Assembly: GCA_026018925.1 (NCBI GenBank)
Contig: JAKSZU010000009.1
Location: 73,194,041-73,258,040, forward strand
Direction: 5' to 3'
DNA from: Tupaia tana
Taxonomy: Eukaryota > Chordata > Mammalia > Scandentia > Tupaiidae
DNA: 64,000 nucleotides
Shown: positions 22,400 to 34,361 of the stretch, piece after piece
Position numbering within the stretch: position 1 is the first letter of the stretch
Layout: each line of letters opens with the position of its first letter
Notes under the pieces: model-generated
Told to the model about the DNA's origin: nothing
Seen by the model: only the letters and a program-made list of their open reading frames with translations
The model's database searches: none
Program-made: the position numbers and the translations under genes

Positions 22400-23640
22400 G
22401 TTTAAACCATGTATGGGCAAAAGATGGACAAATTATTTAAGAAATAGTGTTATGACAACTATTTGAAAAAATAATTTTAGTTCCTACTTTGCATAATAGA
22501 CTAAATTAAAGTTTAAATAAATTTAAGAGCTAAATATTAAATTTAAAACTATGAAATGTCAAAGAAAATATAAATAAAAAATGACCTAATCTATAACAAT
22601 GAAGATATTTCTAAGTGGCAAAGCAAAAAAAAAAAATCTTGGAAACAATTGAGTCAATAGAATCATAAGCAAAACTAATAATAGACTAAAAAATTATAAT
22701 AAATACATGTTATTATTCACATTGTTGTTTGTCTCTCAAGTGTTCATGATTTTGAATTTGTGTGTCCTCCAGAAATTCATGAGTCAGGACTTGAATTTAT
22801 TGATTATATTGCAAAGATGTTACGTGAAAACTTAATTCCTTTGTTGTATCTCGAGATGAGGCCTTTCCTTGGGTGTGATAATATCATTATAGCAGGGCCA
22901 CTGTGATTGAGTAATGATGGGTAAATAAGCAGAAGTAATGAGATTAGAAGCAGAGAGAGAGTAACATGGATAAAGATCATACTTCACTCTACTTAAAGTT
23001 CTGCCTTCTACCATTTGTGATGCTTATAAACTTTCCAGCCACTAGAATTATAAGGTATTAAACATCTATTTCTTTATAATTCACCCAACTACAGGTATTT
23101 CTATAGCAACACAATAATAGATTAAACAGTATATTATAAAGAACTAATGTTCACAAGAAAGAGTTCTTGCATGTCAATTAGTTAAAAACTAACACTTGAT
23201 TTTTAAAAAGTGAGCTAGAGTCATGAACAACTATTTCACAGAAGAAGAAAAAAAAATTAAAATTTTATAACCTAAGAAATGTAAGCTAAAATGAGATGTC
23301 AACTTTTTCTGCATAGGTTTGACAATTCAGAGACATAAAAGATGAGATGAAAGAGCCTTCTTCTGGTAATACTGTAAATTGAAAAAAATCATTCTGAAGA
23401 GAAATTTGGAAATATATATTCATAGACTTAAAATATGAATAAACTTTGACCCAACAATGCAAATCAACTTTGTTTTAAATAATCAAAGTTTTGAACAGAG
23501 ATTAAGTATAAAGGCATTTCTTACAGAAGTGAAATATCGCAAAATTTAAGACAACCAAAATGCCCAGCAATGGAAAATTATTTCAATTGTAATGGGCTAT
23601 ATGATTAGATAATATGCAGTTATTAAAGTCATATTATAGA
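22400..23640 (+). mobile_element. Ancient L1 (L1M-like) ORF2 3' part, left portion
   Basis: Decayed sense L1 sequence: 'tgggcaaaagatggacaaat', 'ttaaaactatgaaatgtcaa', 'tgacccaacaatgcaaat', 'caaccaaaatgcccagcaat' and 'atatgcagttattaaagtca', in ORF2 C-terminal order. A MaLR LTR (22708-23128) lies inside, and L1-3 inserted at 23640. It resumes at 37354. Confidence 0.7.
22708..23128 (+). mobile_element. ERVL-MaLR LTR (MST/MLT1-like), solo
   Basis: Starts 'tgttatt' and ends 'agattaaaca'. It contains 'ccagaaattcatg', 'gcctttccttgggtgtga' and the terminal 'caggtatttctatagcaaca' typical of MST/MLT1 LTRs. About 420 bp. A similar LTR lies at 37725-38134. No clear TSD, and no internal retroviral sequence is attached. 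Confidence 0.7.
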
Positions 23641-24669
23641 ATATGAGTCCATACTCAGGGACTGAAAGCCACTTTGGAATTTTTGGACTCCATCGCCTGC
23701 TGTCACAGTAGTCTGGCTCACCCTACCCACCTGCTCACCTGGAGTCCTGAGGCCAGTCCAGGCAGGCTTCTAGGGTGAGTTCATGCTCAGGGCCTGGGAG
23801 ACACTTTGTAACTCCTGGTACACTAACCCACTTGCTGCACTTTGTGCAGTGTGTGACTGGATCATCTTCACCAAGGGATATCTGCTTACCTTGCTACCAC
23901 CTTATCAAGAAGTGAACATTTTGTAGAGGACCCAAGCACCTGAAGTTACCCATAACTGTTCTGATCTGGGAACCACAGTTCTCCAGTAGGAACATACCTG
24001 GGAACTAAGGGTAAAATTTCCTCCACCAGTATTACAGAATCTACTCCAATAAATAGAAAAAAAAGTGAATACTGTATCAGAAGCACAGATCTTGAAGAAA
24101 CATGAGAAAACAAGGTGGTAGTTCTTTGCTATGTAAGTGTAGTAACCCCTTACCAACAGTGGACAGCACCAAGAAATACACAGAAATGTCAGAAAAATAA
24201 TTCGAGATATTCATAGTGACAAAACTCAATGAGATAACAAAGAAAACAGACAATCAGTTCCAGGAAATGAAAAAATCATTTGAGGACATAAAATAGGAAT
24301 TTTATAAAGACATGGACACCCTAAAATGAATCAAACAGAACTTCTGTAAATGAAGAATACAAGACAAGAAATTAAAACCTCCCTAGAAAGCATTACCAGC
24401 AGATTGGACCATGCAGAAGAAAGATGTTCTAAGCTTGAAGACACACCTCCAGCATTGACCAAATCACCAAAAAGAAGGAAAGAAACAACCAAAAAAAAAA
24501 ATGAAGACAACAAACAAGAAATTCTAGACACCATGAAATGCCCAAATATCCATGAAATTTGTATTCCAGAAGGTGAAGAATCTGCTTAAGGTATGGAAAA
24601 CTTCTCTCATGAAACACTATCTGAAAATTTTCCAAATATAGAGAAACACAAAGAAGCTCAGACCCAAGA

Positions 24670-24703
<34 letters not shown>

Positions 24704-25202
24704 TCCCAAATAGAATCAACACAAAAAGATCCCCCCCAGCACATCATAGCCAGATAGGTAAAAATTAAAGACAAAGACAATATTCTAAAAATGACAAGGG
24801 AGAAATGTTAAAACACTTATAAAAGCTATCCCATTAGGCTAACATGAGACTTCTCAAGTGAAAGAATACAACAAGAAAGGAATGGGAAGAGGTGATCAAA
24901 ACATTAAAAGAAACCAGTTTCAACCAAGAATACTACAGCAGCAAGATAGTCATTCACATTGGAAGAGCAAATAAAAGTATTCTCAGATAAACAAAAACTG
25001 AAAGAATTCACCAATAATAGACCTGTTCTATAGGAAGTACTGAGGGGAATGTTGTATCAAGATAACTAAAGAGAGGCAGAAATAGGAGAACAAAAAACAA
25101 CTGAGAAAATGGCTAACAAAATTACAGGGATAAATCCACAAATATCAATAATAACATTGAATGTTAACAGAGTAAATTCTCCCATTAAAAGACACAGACT
25201 GG
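23641..25202 (+). mobile_element. L1-3: LINE-1, left portion (5' UTR, ORF1, ORF2 start)
   Basis: Sense L1 inserted in the ancient L1 with TSD 'ttaaagtcata' (23623-23633 / 37354-37364). The left portion holds two 132-bp promoter monomers (23645-23905), ORF1 (about 24290-25080, with stops) and the first codons of ORF2, 'INPQISIITLNVNRVNSPI' (25130-25190). L1-4 interrupts at 25203. The rest is at 32614-37353, giving about 6.3 kb in total. Confidence 0.88.
23645..23905 (+). repeat. L1-3 5' UTR: tandem monomers, type 3 (~132 bp)
   Basis: Two adjacent units. 'gagtccatactcaggg' at 23645 recurs as 'gagttcatgctcaggg' at 23777, followed by 'actttggaatttttgg' / 'actttgtaactcctgg' and 'catcgcctgctg' / 'acccacttgctg'. 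The sequence is unlike types 1, 2 and 4. Confidence 0.75.
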
Positions 25203-25203
25203 A

Positions 25204-25475
25204 GCAGAGCTCTAGTTCTACCTCCAAGCTCCTGGCCTGCAAGAGATTGTTGAGGCAGGAGTACCAATGCCCCCCGCCCCAGCTCCAGCTCTCCCATGCC
25301 CAGGACCCTCCCCTCTAGAAAGGTAGGAAGGTTTATTATTTTGTTCTTCTTCTTCTTCTTCTTCTTCTTCTTCTTTCTTTTGTTAATTTCCTACTCCTGC
25401 TTGCCCCACAGACTGACCTCTGCTCTACAGCACAGCTCCAGTTCCACTTGCAGGCCCCTGGCAAAATCATGAACC
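25204..25475 (+). repeat. L1-4 5' UTR: possible tandem monomers, type 4 (~226 bp)
   Basis: 'gcagagctctagttctacct' at 25204 recurs as 'gcacagctccagttccactt' at 25430, each followed by a '...ctggc' block. Similarity is about 75% over 36 bp. This suggests a unit and a partial unit, with a (TTC)n run inside the first. Confidence 0.5.
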
Positions 25476-25959
25476 ACAGGCGTAGTGAGCGACTTTTTAT
25501 TCTCCTTTATACTCTTTTTTCTCCTCTTATATTATCATCTTCTCCTCATCGTCCACCCTGCCAGAGGGACTAGACAGGTCTAGAATCAGTTATGAAATAC
25601 CCTAGTATTATAAGAGTCCCTGGGATCCTCCCTTTTACTGAACCATCTGTGAAAAAGGAGATACTGCTCTTCAGACACCTGAATAGAATACACCTCTGGA
25701 GACCACATTACTAAACACAACATAAAAGAAACTTCGGTACACATCAGTCCATAGCAAAAGGGAAATACACTTACTCCTAGTCAAAGATACATTCTCCTAA
25801 GAGGTATTCAAAAGTGAATACATTTCCCAATGGCTAGAAGTAGAAGACCCTCAGGTCCGAATAAACCAGGAAATATGTCTCCATCAAAAGAACACAGTAA
25901 CTCCCCTCCATTTTTCTAAATAACAGAGAAAGTTACCAAAACATCAAAGAATTAAGAAT

Positions 25960-26672
25960 TGTCAGCGTCCGCCCCAGGGCTTGATTCTGGCTGAATCACG
26001 ATCAGGGGGCTGCTGGTGAGGAAGAGAAAGAGGACGAGAAAGAGAAAGCCCTCCATCTTGCCGGGACCTGGGAATTGGAAAGAATGAGGCAAAGGGAAAG
26101 AGTAGAAATGGACACAGGCAGCCTGAGTCTAGGTAGCCCAAGCAACTTGGGCCGCCCAGATGAACTTGACGTCTTTATTTATAGAACAAGGAGACATTAC
26201 ACATGTATGTTTTATGACACTTCATACATTGGTTGCCAGGTTACAGATAATAAGAAGTAATTAACAAATCTATGAGGGCTTAGTCATACCAGGCCAGGTG
26301 TATCCCTTGTTGATAATCCCATCAATAGAAAATCTCATCTTCTTTTCTAATGCAGAGAACTAGCTGTTAGGTGTGGGGAAGGAGCTAAAGAACTTCTCTA
26401 TAAGGAGTGTACCACCACACCCAGAGTAGGCTAAAGAACCTTTCAGATGCAGAGCAGGGATTGGATTTTACTAATTAGGGTCAAGATGTTTCTTGAAGTC
26501 CATCAGATGTGTCTGTTGGAATGCCCCTAGCAATTTCCACCCTTGCTCTGTCTGCAGCCAAGGTCAAGGAAAGACAAGTTACAAGGTTCTGCCAAACCCC
26601 AAAAGAGCATGTGGTGTTTGTTCAGAGCATGTCCCCACACCTCAGATTCTCTCTCTTAAACATGTCCCCACA
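25960..26672 (-). mobile_element. Solo LTR, family LTR-I (antisense)
   Basis: A 713-bp LTR bounded by TG...CA on the minus strand ('tgtggggacatg' to 'gacgctgaca') and flanked by a perfect 6-bp TSD 'aagaat' (25954-25959 / 26673-26678). It sits in L1-4 ORF1. Inside, on the minus strand, is 'tataaataaagacgtc', giving a TATA-like box overlapping an AATAAA signal. It aligns along its whole length with the LTR at 60155-61053. No gag, pol or env remains, as expected after LTR-LTR recombination. The 6-bp TSD suits a class II (beta-like) integrase. Confidence 0.9.
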
Positions 26673-27566
26673 AAGAATATTCATGGTGACAAAATTCTAT
26701 GAGTTGGAACAGAAAAGAGACAATGAACTACAGTAGATTAGAAAGTCCTTCCTTGGTATGAAAGAATAAATGGACACGCTGAGAAAGAATCAGGTGGAAC
26801 TGAGATGACGTCTGTAATACAGGAAATGAAAACTGTCTTGAAAGTATTAAAAGTCAATTAGACCATGCTGAAGAGCGAATCTCTGATGCAGAAGATAAAA
26901 CCTCTGACCTAGAAAAAAAAAAAAAGGTAGAGAAAATAACAAAAAAGCACAAGGATAATAAACAAGAAATACTAGATTCCATTAGATGCTCAAACATCAG
27001 AATAATTGGCATCACAGAAAATGAAGAATCTAATAAGGGCATGGAAAATCTACTCCATGAAATCCTGGAAGAAAATTTCCCAAGTCTAGAGAGGCACTCA
27101 AACATCCAGAATCAAGAAATATAAAAGACCCCGAATAGAATCAACCCAAGAAGATCTTCCCCAAGGCACATCTTAGCCAGACTGGCCAAGACCACAGATA
27201 AAGACAAGATATTAAAACTGTCAAGAGAGAAATGACAAGTGACTTACAAAGGTCACCCCATCAGGCTAACACCGGACCTCTCAATGGAAACAATTCAAGC
27301 AAAGAAAGAATGGGAATATGTATTGAAATCCTTAAGAGAGAAACAATTTCAACCAAGGTTATTATATCCTGCAAGATTATCCTTAACGTGGGAAAAAAGA
27401 TTAAAATATTTTCAGACAAACAAAACCTGAAAGAATTTCCCAACACCAGACCAGTTCCTCAAGAAACTGAAGAGAGTACTGTTCCAGGAATACTAAAGAA
27501 TGAACAGCTAGAAATAAAAGAATAAAAGGCAACCAAGACAATGGCCAACTTAAACGTTGAGACAAG

Positions 27567-27918
27567 TGTGGGAAATCAAAGAGGAGACATGAGAAATGTG
27601 CAGGACGTGACCACTAGAATAAGACCAGGGTCTTTATCTGGACATGGCCTTGGGTGGCTGAATTGTTATGAGCAGAATGTCTTGGGATTGTTTTGAACTG
27701 AAAGTTCCAAAGTATTGTTATAACAACCTGATAAATTCAGTAAGGACTTAAAACCTTACATCACAGAAGTCTCTGGAGTGTGTATAAATACTACCAATAA
27801 AGTACATTTGGTGCTGACCAGTATTGACTGGCAGTCCTCCCATTTCTAACCTGTCTTCTTGTCTTTTTTTAATCCTCACCCCCCAACTCAGGAACTGTTC
27901 GCCGTCTGCGGTCCGACA
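27567..27918 (+). mobile_element. Solo LTR, family LTR-II (sense)
   Basis: A 352-bp LTR from 'tgtgggaaatc' to 'gtccgaca' with a perfect 6-bp TSD 'gacaag' (27561-27566 / 27919-27924), inserted near the start of L1-4 ORF2. TATA-like 'tataaata' at 27783 and AATAAA at 27796 mark the U3/R part. It differs from LTR-I in length and sequence, though both begin 'tgtggg' and end 'gaca'. No internal retroviral genes are present. Confidence 0.88.
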
Positions 27919-28711
27919 GACAAGTCCGGAAATATCGATAATACCATTGAATGGTAATGGATTAAACTCTCCAATCAAGAGACACAGACTGGCTGAATGG
28001 ATTTAAAAAAAAAAAAAAAAAACCCTCTATTTGTTGCCTGCAGGAAAACCACTTCATGGATAAAGACATACATAGACTGAAAGTGAAGGGTTGGGAAAAG
28101 GTTTTCCATGCAAATGAGGACCAAAAAAAGAGTTGGAATCATGATTCTAATTTCTGACAAAATAGGCTTTAAAAAAAAAACTGTTCAAAGAGACAAATAA
28201 GGGTATTACATTGTAGTAAAAGGGTGAATCAATCAAGAAGATATAACACTTATAAATATCTACACACCTAACACAGGAGTACCCAAATACGTGAAGGGAA
28301 GATTGTTAGATCTAAAAGGAGAGATAGACTGAAACACACTAAATGTTGGAGTCCTCAACGCTCCACTATCCCTTCTTGACAGATCATCTAGACAAAAAGT
28401 AGGTACAGAGATAAAGAATTTAAATGATACCATGAATCAAATGGACTTAACTGACATCTTTAGAACTTTCCACTCAAAAACCATGATATACACTTTTTTG
28501 TCACCCCTACATGGAACTTTTTCGAGGATTGACTACATGATAGGGCACAAGGCAAGCCTCCACAGATTCAAAGGCATAGAAACTATATGCAGCAACTTCT
28601 TCAACCATGATGGAATTATACTTGATTTTAATTTCAAGAGAAACCCTCAAAATACACAAATACAAGGAAACTAAATAACCTATTCCTGAATAACTTCAAA
28701 ACTACTGAAGA

Positions 28712-28990
28712 GGGACCAGCAGTTAGCATAATAGCTATGCCGCTGGACTACCATGTAGTCGACCGTGGTTCAAGTCCCGGACCCGGCGGCTTAAACTCAT
28801 GCCGGGCCCCTGTGCGTGGGTGCCCAAGATCCCGAGAGGATAATGGAGAAGAAGGGATTGCAGCGTGGCCATCCCCCTTGGGGGGGGGTGATTTCTTGCT
28901 TTCTGTCTCTCTGTTTCTCTCTCTCTGGCTTTCTGGTGAGCACACGTGCCCTATAGCAAAAACCTCTCCAAAAAAAGAGGAAGAAGAAAA
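28712..28990 (+). mobile_element. SINE-A, form A1
   Basis: Sense copy in L1-4 ORF2. Perfect TSD 'aaaactactgaaga' (28698-28711 / 28991-29004). Tail interrupted as 'aaaaaaagaggaagaag'. Confidence 0.95.
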
Positions 28991-30022
28991 AAAACTACTG
29001 AAGAAATAAAGACTGAAATCAAAAGATTCATGGAAGCCAATGACAATGAGGACACGAGTTTCCATAATATTTGGGTCACTGCTAAAGCATTAAGAAGAGG
29101 GAAGTTCATAGCAATTAGTGCACATAAAAAGAAGACAGAAAGAATGCAAATGGATTACCTATCATCATGCCTCAGAGAATTGGAAAACCAACAGCAAAAA
29201 AATCCAAAAAACTCCAGGAAAAAGAAAATAACAAAGATAGGAGCAGAAATAAACAAAATAGAAGATAAATGAAAAATATTGAAAAATAAATGAAAGTGAA
29301 AGCTGGTTCTTTGAAAAGATAAACAAAATCAATATACCTCAAGCAAGACTTATTAAGAAGAAGATAGACAGGAACCAAGTAAATCAAATCTATGATAAAG
29401 TAGGTAATCTAACAACAGAAATAGTAGAAATACAAAATATCCATTAGAGAATACTACTAACTACTATATGCCAAGAAACAAGAAAACCTGAATGAGATGG
29501 AAAAATTCCTGGACACATATTATCTACCATGATTGAGCCAGGAAGATGTAGAAATTCTGAATAGGACCAAAAGAAGCCAGGAGATTGAATCAGTAACAAA
29601 TAACCTCCCAAAAAAGATGGCTTCACTTCTGAATTCTACAAAACTTTTAAAGAAGATTTAAGCCCCATACAGCTCAATTTATTTCTAAAGATCCAAAAGA
29701 TTGAATCTCTCCCGAAATCATTTCATGAAGCCTCCATCACCCTTATCCTTAAAACAGATAAAGACAGGACAAGGAAGGAAAACTATCAACCAATATCCCT
29801 GATGAATATAGATGCAAAGATTCTCAACAAGATAGCAAATTGTATCCAACCACTTATAAAAAAGATTACACATCATGATCAGGTAGACTTTATTCCAGGA
29901 ATGTAAGGTTCAACATGCAAAACCATTAATGTAATACACAATATTAATATAAAGAAAGATAAAAAACATATGATCTATCAATTGATGCAGAAAAAGCACT
30001 TGAAAAGATATAACACCCCATC

Positions 30023-30358
30023 ATGATCAAGACTCTCAGCAATATAGGCATAGAAGGGTCATTTCTCAACACAATAAAAGCTATTTATGAAAATCCCATA
30101 GCCAATATAATCCTGAATGGAGAAAAGCTGAAAGCTTTTCTACTAAAAACAGGTACAGGACATGGATGCCCACTTTCTCCACTCCTTTTCGATATAGTAC
30201 TAGAAGTCCTCGCCAATGCAATCAGAAAAGAGAAGAAAATAAAAGGCATTCAAATAAGAAAAGAAGAGGTGAAACTCCCTCTTTTTGCAGATTACATGAT
30301 TGTATACAAAGAAGACCCAAGGGTGTCCATGAAAAAAATTCTTGGAAGTAATACATAA
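30023..30358 (+). pseudogene. LINE-1 ORF2 reverse-transcriptase fragment (L1-4)
   Basis: 111 codons of the RT palm: '[20 protein letters not shown]', '[19 protein letters not shown]', '[17 protein letters not shown]' and the catalytic region. The active-site block reads 'LFADYMIVY', so the second aspartate of the L1 FADD motif is a tyrosine and catalysis should be lost. Stops lie on both sides. Human and mouse L1 ORF2p keep FADD at this place. It belongs to the nested L1-4. Confidence 0.92.
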
Positions 30359-30938
30359 GTATAATAAAGTTGCAGGATATAAAATCAACATTCAGAAATC
30401 TATAGCATTTCTATACACGAACAACAGGTAGACTGAATTGGAACTGAAAAAAGTAATTCCATATACCATAGCCACAAAAAGTATAAGATGTTTAGGAATA
30501 AATATAACAAAAGAAGTTAAAGACCTCCACAAGGAGAACTATGAGAAGCTAAAAAGAGAAATTGAAAATGAAACAAAAATGTGGACAAACATCCCATGTT
30601 CCTAGATTGGAAGAATTAATATAATCAAAATAGCATTTCTACTCAAATTAATCTACATATTTAACGCAATGCCAATCAAAGTACCAGTCACATTCTTCAC
30701 AGATCTAGAAAAGACAATCATAGAATTTGTCTGGAATCATAAAAGACCTCATATTGCTAAAGCAATTCTGCACAAGAAGAGTGGAGTGGGCGACATCTCA
30801 CTCCCAGACCCAAAAATATACTACAAAGTTGTGGTAATCAAAACAGCATGGTACTGGCACAGAAACAGACAGATGGACCAATGAAACAGAATAGAGTCCC
30901 AAGAAATAAAATTCCAAATATACAGTCAACTGATTTTT

Positions 30939-31195
30939 TTTTTTTTTTTGGAGAGGATTTTGCTATAGGGTGCGTGCACTTGTCAGACAGAGAGACAGGG
31001 AGACAGAAAGTGAGAAATCACCCCCCAGGTGGCATGGCCATACCGCAATCCCTTCTCCTCCATTCTCCTCTCGGGATCTTGGGCATACATGCACACGCGC
31101 CTGACGTGAGTTTTAAGCCACACGGTTTGGGATGTGAACCGTGGTCCACTACATGGAAGTCTAGCTACATAGCCACTACACTAACTGCTAGTCCC
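30939..31195 (-). mobile_element. SINE-A, form A1
   Basis: Reverse copy in L1-4 ORF2. Perfect TSD 'tacagtcaactgattttt' (30921-30938 / 31196-31213). The B box has decayed to 'ggttcacatccc'. Confidence 0.94.
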
Positions 31196-32682
31196 TACAG
31201 TCAACTGATTTTTGACAAAGGGTATCAGTCAATCCAGTGGTAAATGGAAACCTCTTCAGGAAATTGTGCTGGAAAAACTGGATATCCACCTACAGAAAGA
31301 AGAATCTGAATCCCTACCTCTTACCATTGAGAAAAATCAAGTCAAGGTGAATCAAAGATCCAAACCTAAGACCTCAAACTATAAAACTGCTCCTAGAAAA
31401 CACTGGGGAAACTCTGTGACACATTGGTGTAGGCAAAAACTTCCTAAATAAGACCCCCCAAAGCACAGTCAATAATCCCCAAAATAGACAAGTGGGATTA
31501 TATCAGACTAAGAAATTTCTGCATGGTAAAAGACATTGTAATTAGTGTGAATCGACAGCCCTCATAATGGGAAAATATTTTTGTTACCTATGCATCAGAT
31601 AAGGGACTGATAACGAGAATACACAAGAAACTCAGGCAGCTGTCCCCCCCCAAAAAAAAAAGATGATCAACCCTATTAAAAGATGGGAGAATTAATTAAA
31701 AAAAAAACATTTTCTAAGGAAGACATGAATAGCCAAGAGACATATGAAAAAATGCTCAACATCCCTCATTGTATGGGAAATGCAGATCAAAACAATAATG
31801 AGATACCACCTAACCCCAGTCAGAATGACTAAGATTAAAAAAAAAAACAAAAAATGAAAAGTGCTGATAGGGGTGGTGGTGGTGAAAGGAGATCTCTCTT
31901 ACACTGCTGGTGGGGATGTAAATTGGGCTAGCCACTGTGGGGAACAATTTGGAGATTCCTCGAAAATTTACAAATAGAACTTCCATATGGTCCAACAATC
32001 CCACTCCTTGGTATGTACCCAAAGGACAGAATAATTCTTAATTGGAAAAATGCTTCCACATTGTTATTTATTGCAGCATTATTCACAATTGCTAAGACAT
32101 GGAACCAGCTCAAATGCCCACGAGCAGATAAATGGATTGAAAAACTGGCACATGCACTCTATGGAATATCTCTCAGCCATAATAAACAACAAGACCCTGG
32201 ATTTTGACATAAAGTGGATGAATATGGAAGATTTACTACTGAGTGAAGCAAGCCAGACTATGAAGGAGAGTCATTGTATGTCTCTACTTTATATACCAAG
32301 TGTCCACACTCTATGACTGAAACTGAATGACTAAAGGATATAGAAACACAGTAAATGGTTGTGAATACCAGATATAGGGTGTGAAGAGGGTGAGTGCAGG
32401 AACAGAGTCTGAGGAAGGACATTAAGAAGAAAAATAGAGAGGCATAGCATCAATGGGACAAAGAAATAAGGTATTATCTGTTGAAGATAACTTTATAGTA
32501 TTATCAACTAGACTGGGGAGAAATGCACACATGTTGGAATATTCACTTTGTAAGCTAAATAATGTGATTAAATGTATAAAAGAACTTGAAATTTAAAAAA
32601 AGACACAAACTGGCTGAATGGAGAAAAAATGTAGAAGCCATCTATATGTTGCTTAAAAGAAACACACCTCATTGATAAGGAC

Positions 32683-33000
32683 ATGCATAGATTGAAAGTG
32701 AAGGACTGGAAAAAGCTATTACAAGAAAATGGAAATCAAGAAAAAGCTGGAGTAATGATACTGATATCAGCCAAAATCAACTTTAAGATGAAAGAGGTAG
32801 GAAGAGACAAAGAAGGACTTTATATAGTACTACAAAAGCTTCTTCACAAAGAAGACATAACACTTGTAAATATCTATGCAGCCAACTCTGGAGCACTTAA
32901 ATACATCAAAGAGAGGTTGTTACATCTCAAGGGAGAGATAGACTGCAACACAATAAATGTAGGGGATCTCAACACCCCACTGACTCCTCTGGACAGCTAA
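32683..33000 (+). pseudogene. LINE-1 ORF2 endonuclease fragment (L1-3)
   Basis: 105 codons of the apurinic-like endonuclease: 'GVMILISAKINFK', 'DITLVNIYAANSGALKYIKE' and 'INVGDLNTPLTPLD'. The last block carries the active-site Asp-X-Asn of the L1 GDFNTP motif, here GDLNTP. This domain nicks the target at TTTT/AA sites. The frame stops right after the motif, and the rest of ORF2 continues in other frames. Confidence 0.9.
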
Positions 33001-34282
33001 ACTGAAGAAGAAAGAAACAAAGATACAAGATCTAAATTATGCCATACGTGAAATGAACTTGACAGGCATCTATAGAGTATTTCACCAATTACCACAAAAT
33101 ATACATTTTTCTCATCCCCACATGCAACATTTTAGAAGACTGACCCCATGATAAGGCACAAAACAAGCCTTTACAAAGTCAAAGGTATAGAAGTTATACC
33201 TAGCATCTTTTCTGATCAAAATAGAATCAAATTTGAAATCAACTACAGAAAGAGCTTTCGAAAATTCAGAAACATATGGAAACTAAACAACCTACACCTA
33301 AATGACTTTATAAGTATAGCAGAAATTAAGACTAAAATCAAAAGGTTCATAGAAACCAATGGTAATGAAGAAACAAGTGTTTATAATCTATGGGATACAA
33401 CAAAAGCAGATATAAGAGGGAAGTTCATAACTATTAGTGCTAACAAGGAAAAAGCAGAAAGGTGGCAAATAACCAAATGACACAACTCATGGAACTGGTA
33501 AAACGACAACAACAACAAATTACAAGAGAACAGAAATAATAAATATCCAAGCAGAAATATATGAAATAGAGAATGAAAGAACTATACAAAAGCTAAATGA
33601 AACCAAAAGCTGGTTCTTTGAGAAGTTAAACAAAATTGACACACCATTAACTAGATTAATCAAGAATAGAGAAAGGAACTAGATAAATCAAATCAGCAAG
33701 GAAACAAGTGCTATTACAATGAATATAAGAGAAATATAAAATATCATTGGCAAGTACTATGAGTTACTATATGCCAACAAATAAGAAAATCTAGGTGAGA
33801 TGAACAACTTTATGGACATGTATAATTTACCAAGATTGAACAGGAAGAAATAGAAAGTCTGAATAGACCCATAACAAGCAATGAGATTGATACAGTAACA
33901 GATAGTCTCCCTACAGGGATAAGCCCAGGTCCTGATGACTTTACTTCTGAATTCTAAAAAACTTTTAAAGAAGAACTAACCCAAATTCTTCTTAAACTAT
34001 TTCTAAAAATTCAAAAAGAAGAAACCCTCCTAAATTTATTCTATGAAGCCTCTGTCATCTTAATTCCAAAACCAAAAAAGGACATGACAAAAAATGAAAA
34101 TGTCAGGCCCATAACCTATGGGACACAGCTAAAGCAGTTATAAGATGTTATAAACACTTGTTTGTTCATTATCATGTAAAAATACTCAACAAGATTCTAG
34201 CAAATCATATTCAACAACATATTAAAAAGATTATACACCATGCCCAAGTAGAATTCATGCCAGAGATGCAAAGATGCTTTAA

Positions 34283-34316
34283 CACACACATACGCACACA
34301 CACATGCACACACGAA

Positions 34317-34359
<43 letters not shown>

Positions 34360-34361
34360 AA
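34283..34361. repeat. (CA)n-(AATA)n compound microsatellite
   Basis: 'cacacacatacgcacacaca' followed by about 12 AATA units inside L1-3 ORF2, where the L1 should read A-rich RT sequence. It looks like expansion of a local A-rich site. Confidence 0.9.

Larger units (their letters stand above)
25203..32597 (+). mobile_element. L1-4: full-length LINE-1 nested in L1-3
   Basis: Complete sense L1 flanked by TSD 'aaaagacacagactgg' / 'aaaagacacaaactgg' (25187-25202 / 32598-32613) copied from L1-3 ORF2. Order: 5' UTR (25203-25820, with (TTC)n at 25342-25377), ORF1 (about 25820-27525), ORF2 (about 27541-32310) and 3' UTR. Inserts are an LTR at 25960, a different LTR at 27567, and SINEs at 28712 and 30939. 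Without them it is about 5.8 kb. Both ORFs carry stops, and the RT motif FADD reads FADY. Confidence 0.9.

Noticed and set aside
25960-26672. Provirus with internal genes
   Set aside because: Both LTR-I copies and the LTR-II copy are solo, each with its own TSD; no retroviral coding sequence is seen between or beside them.
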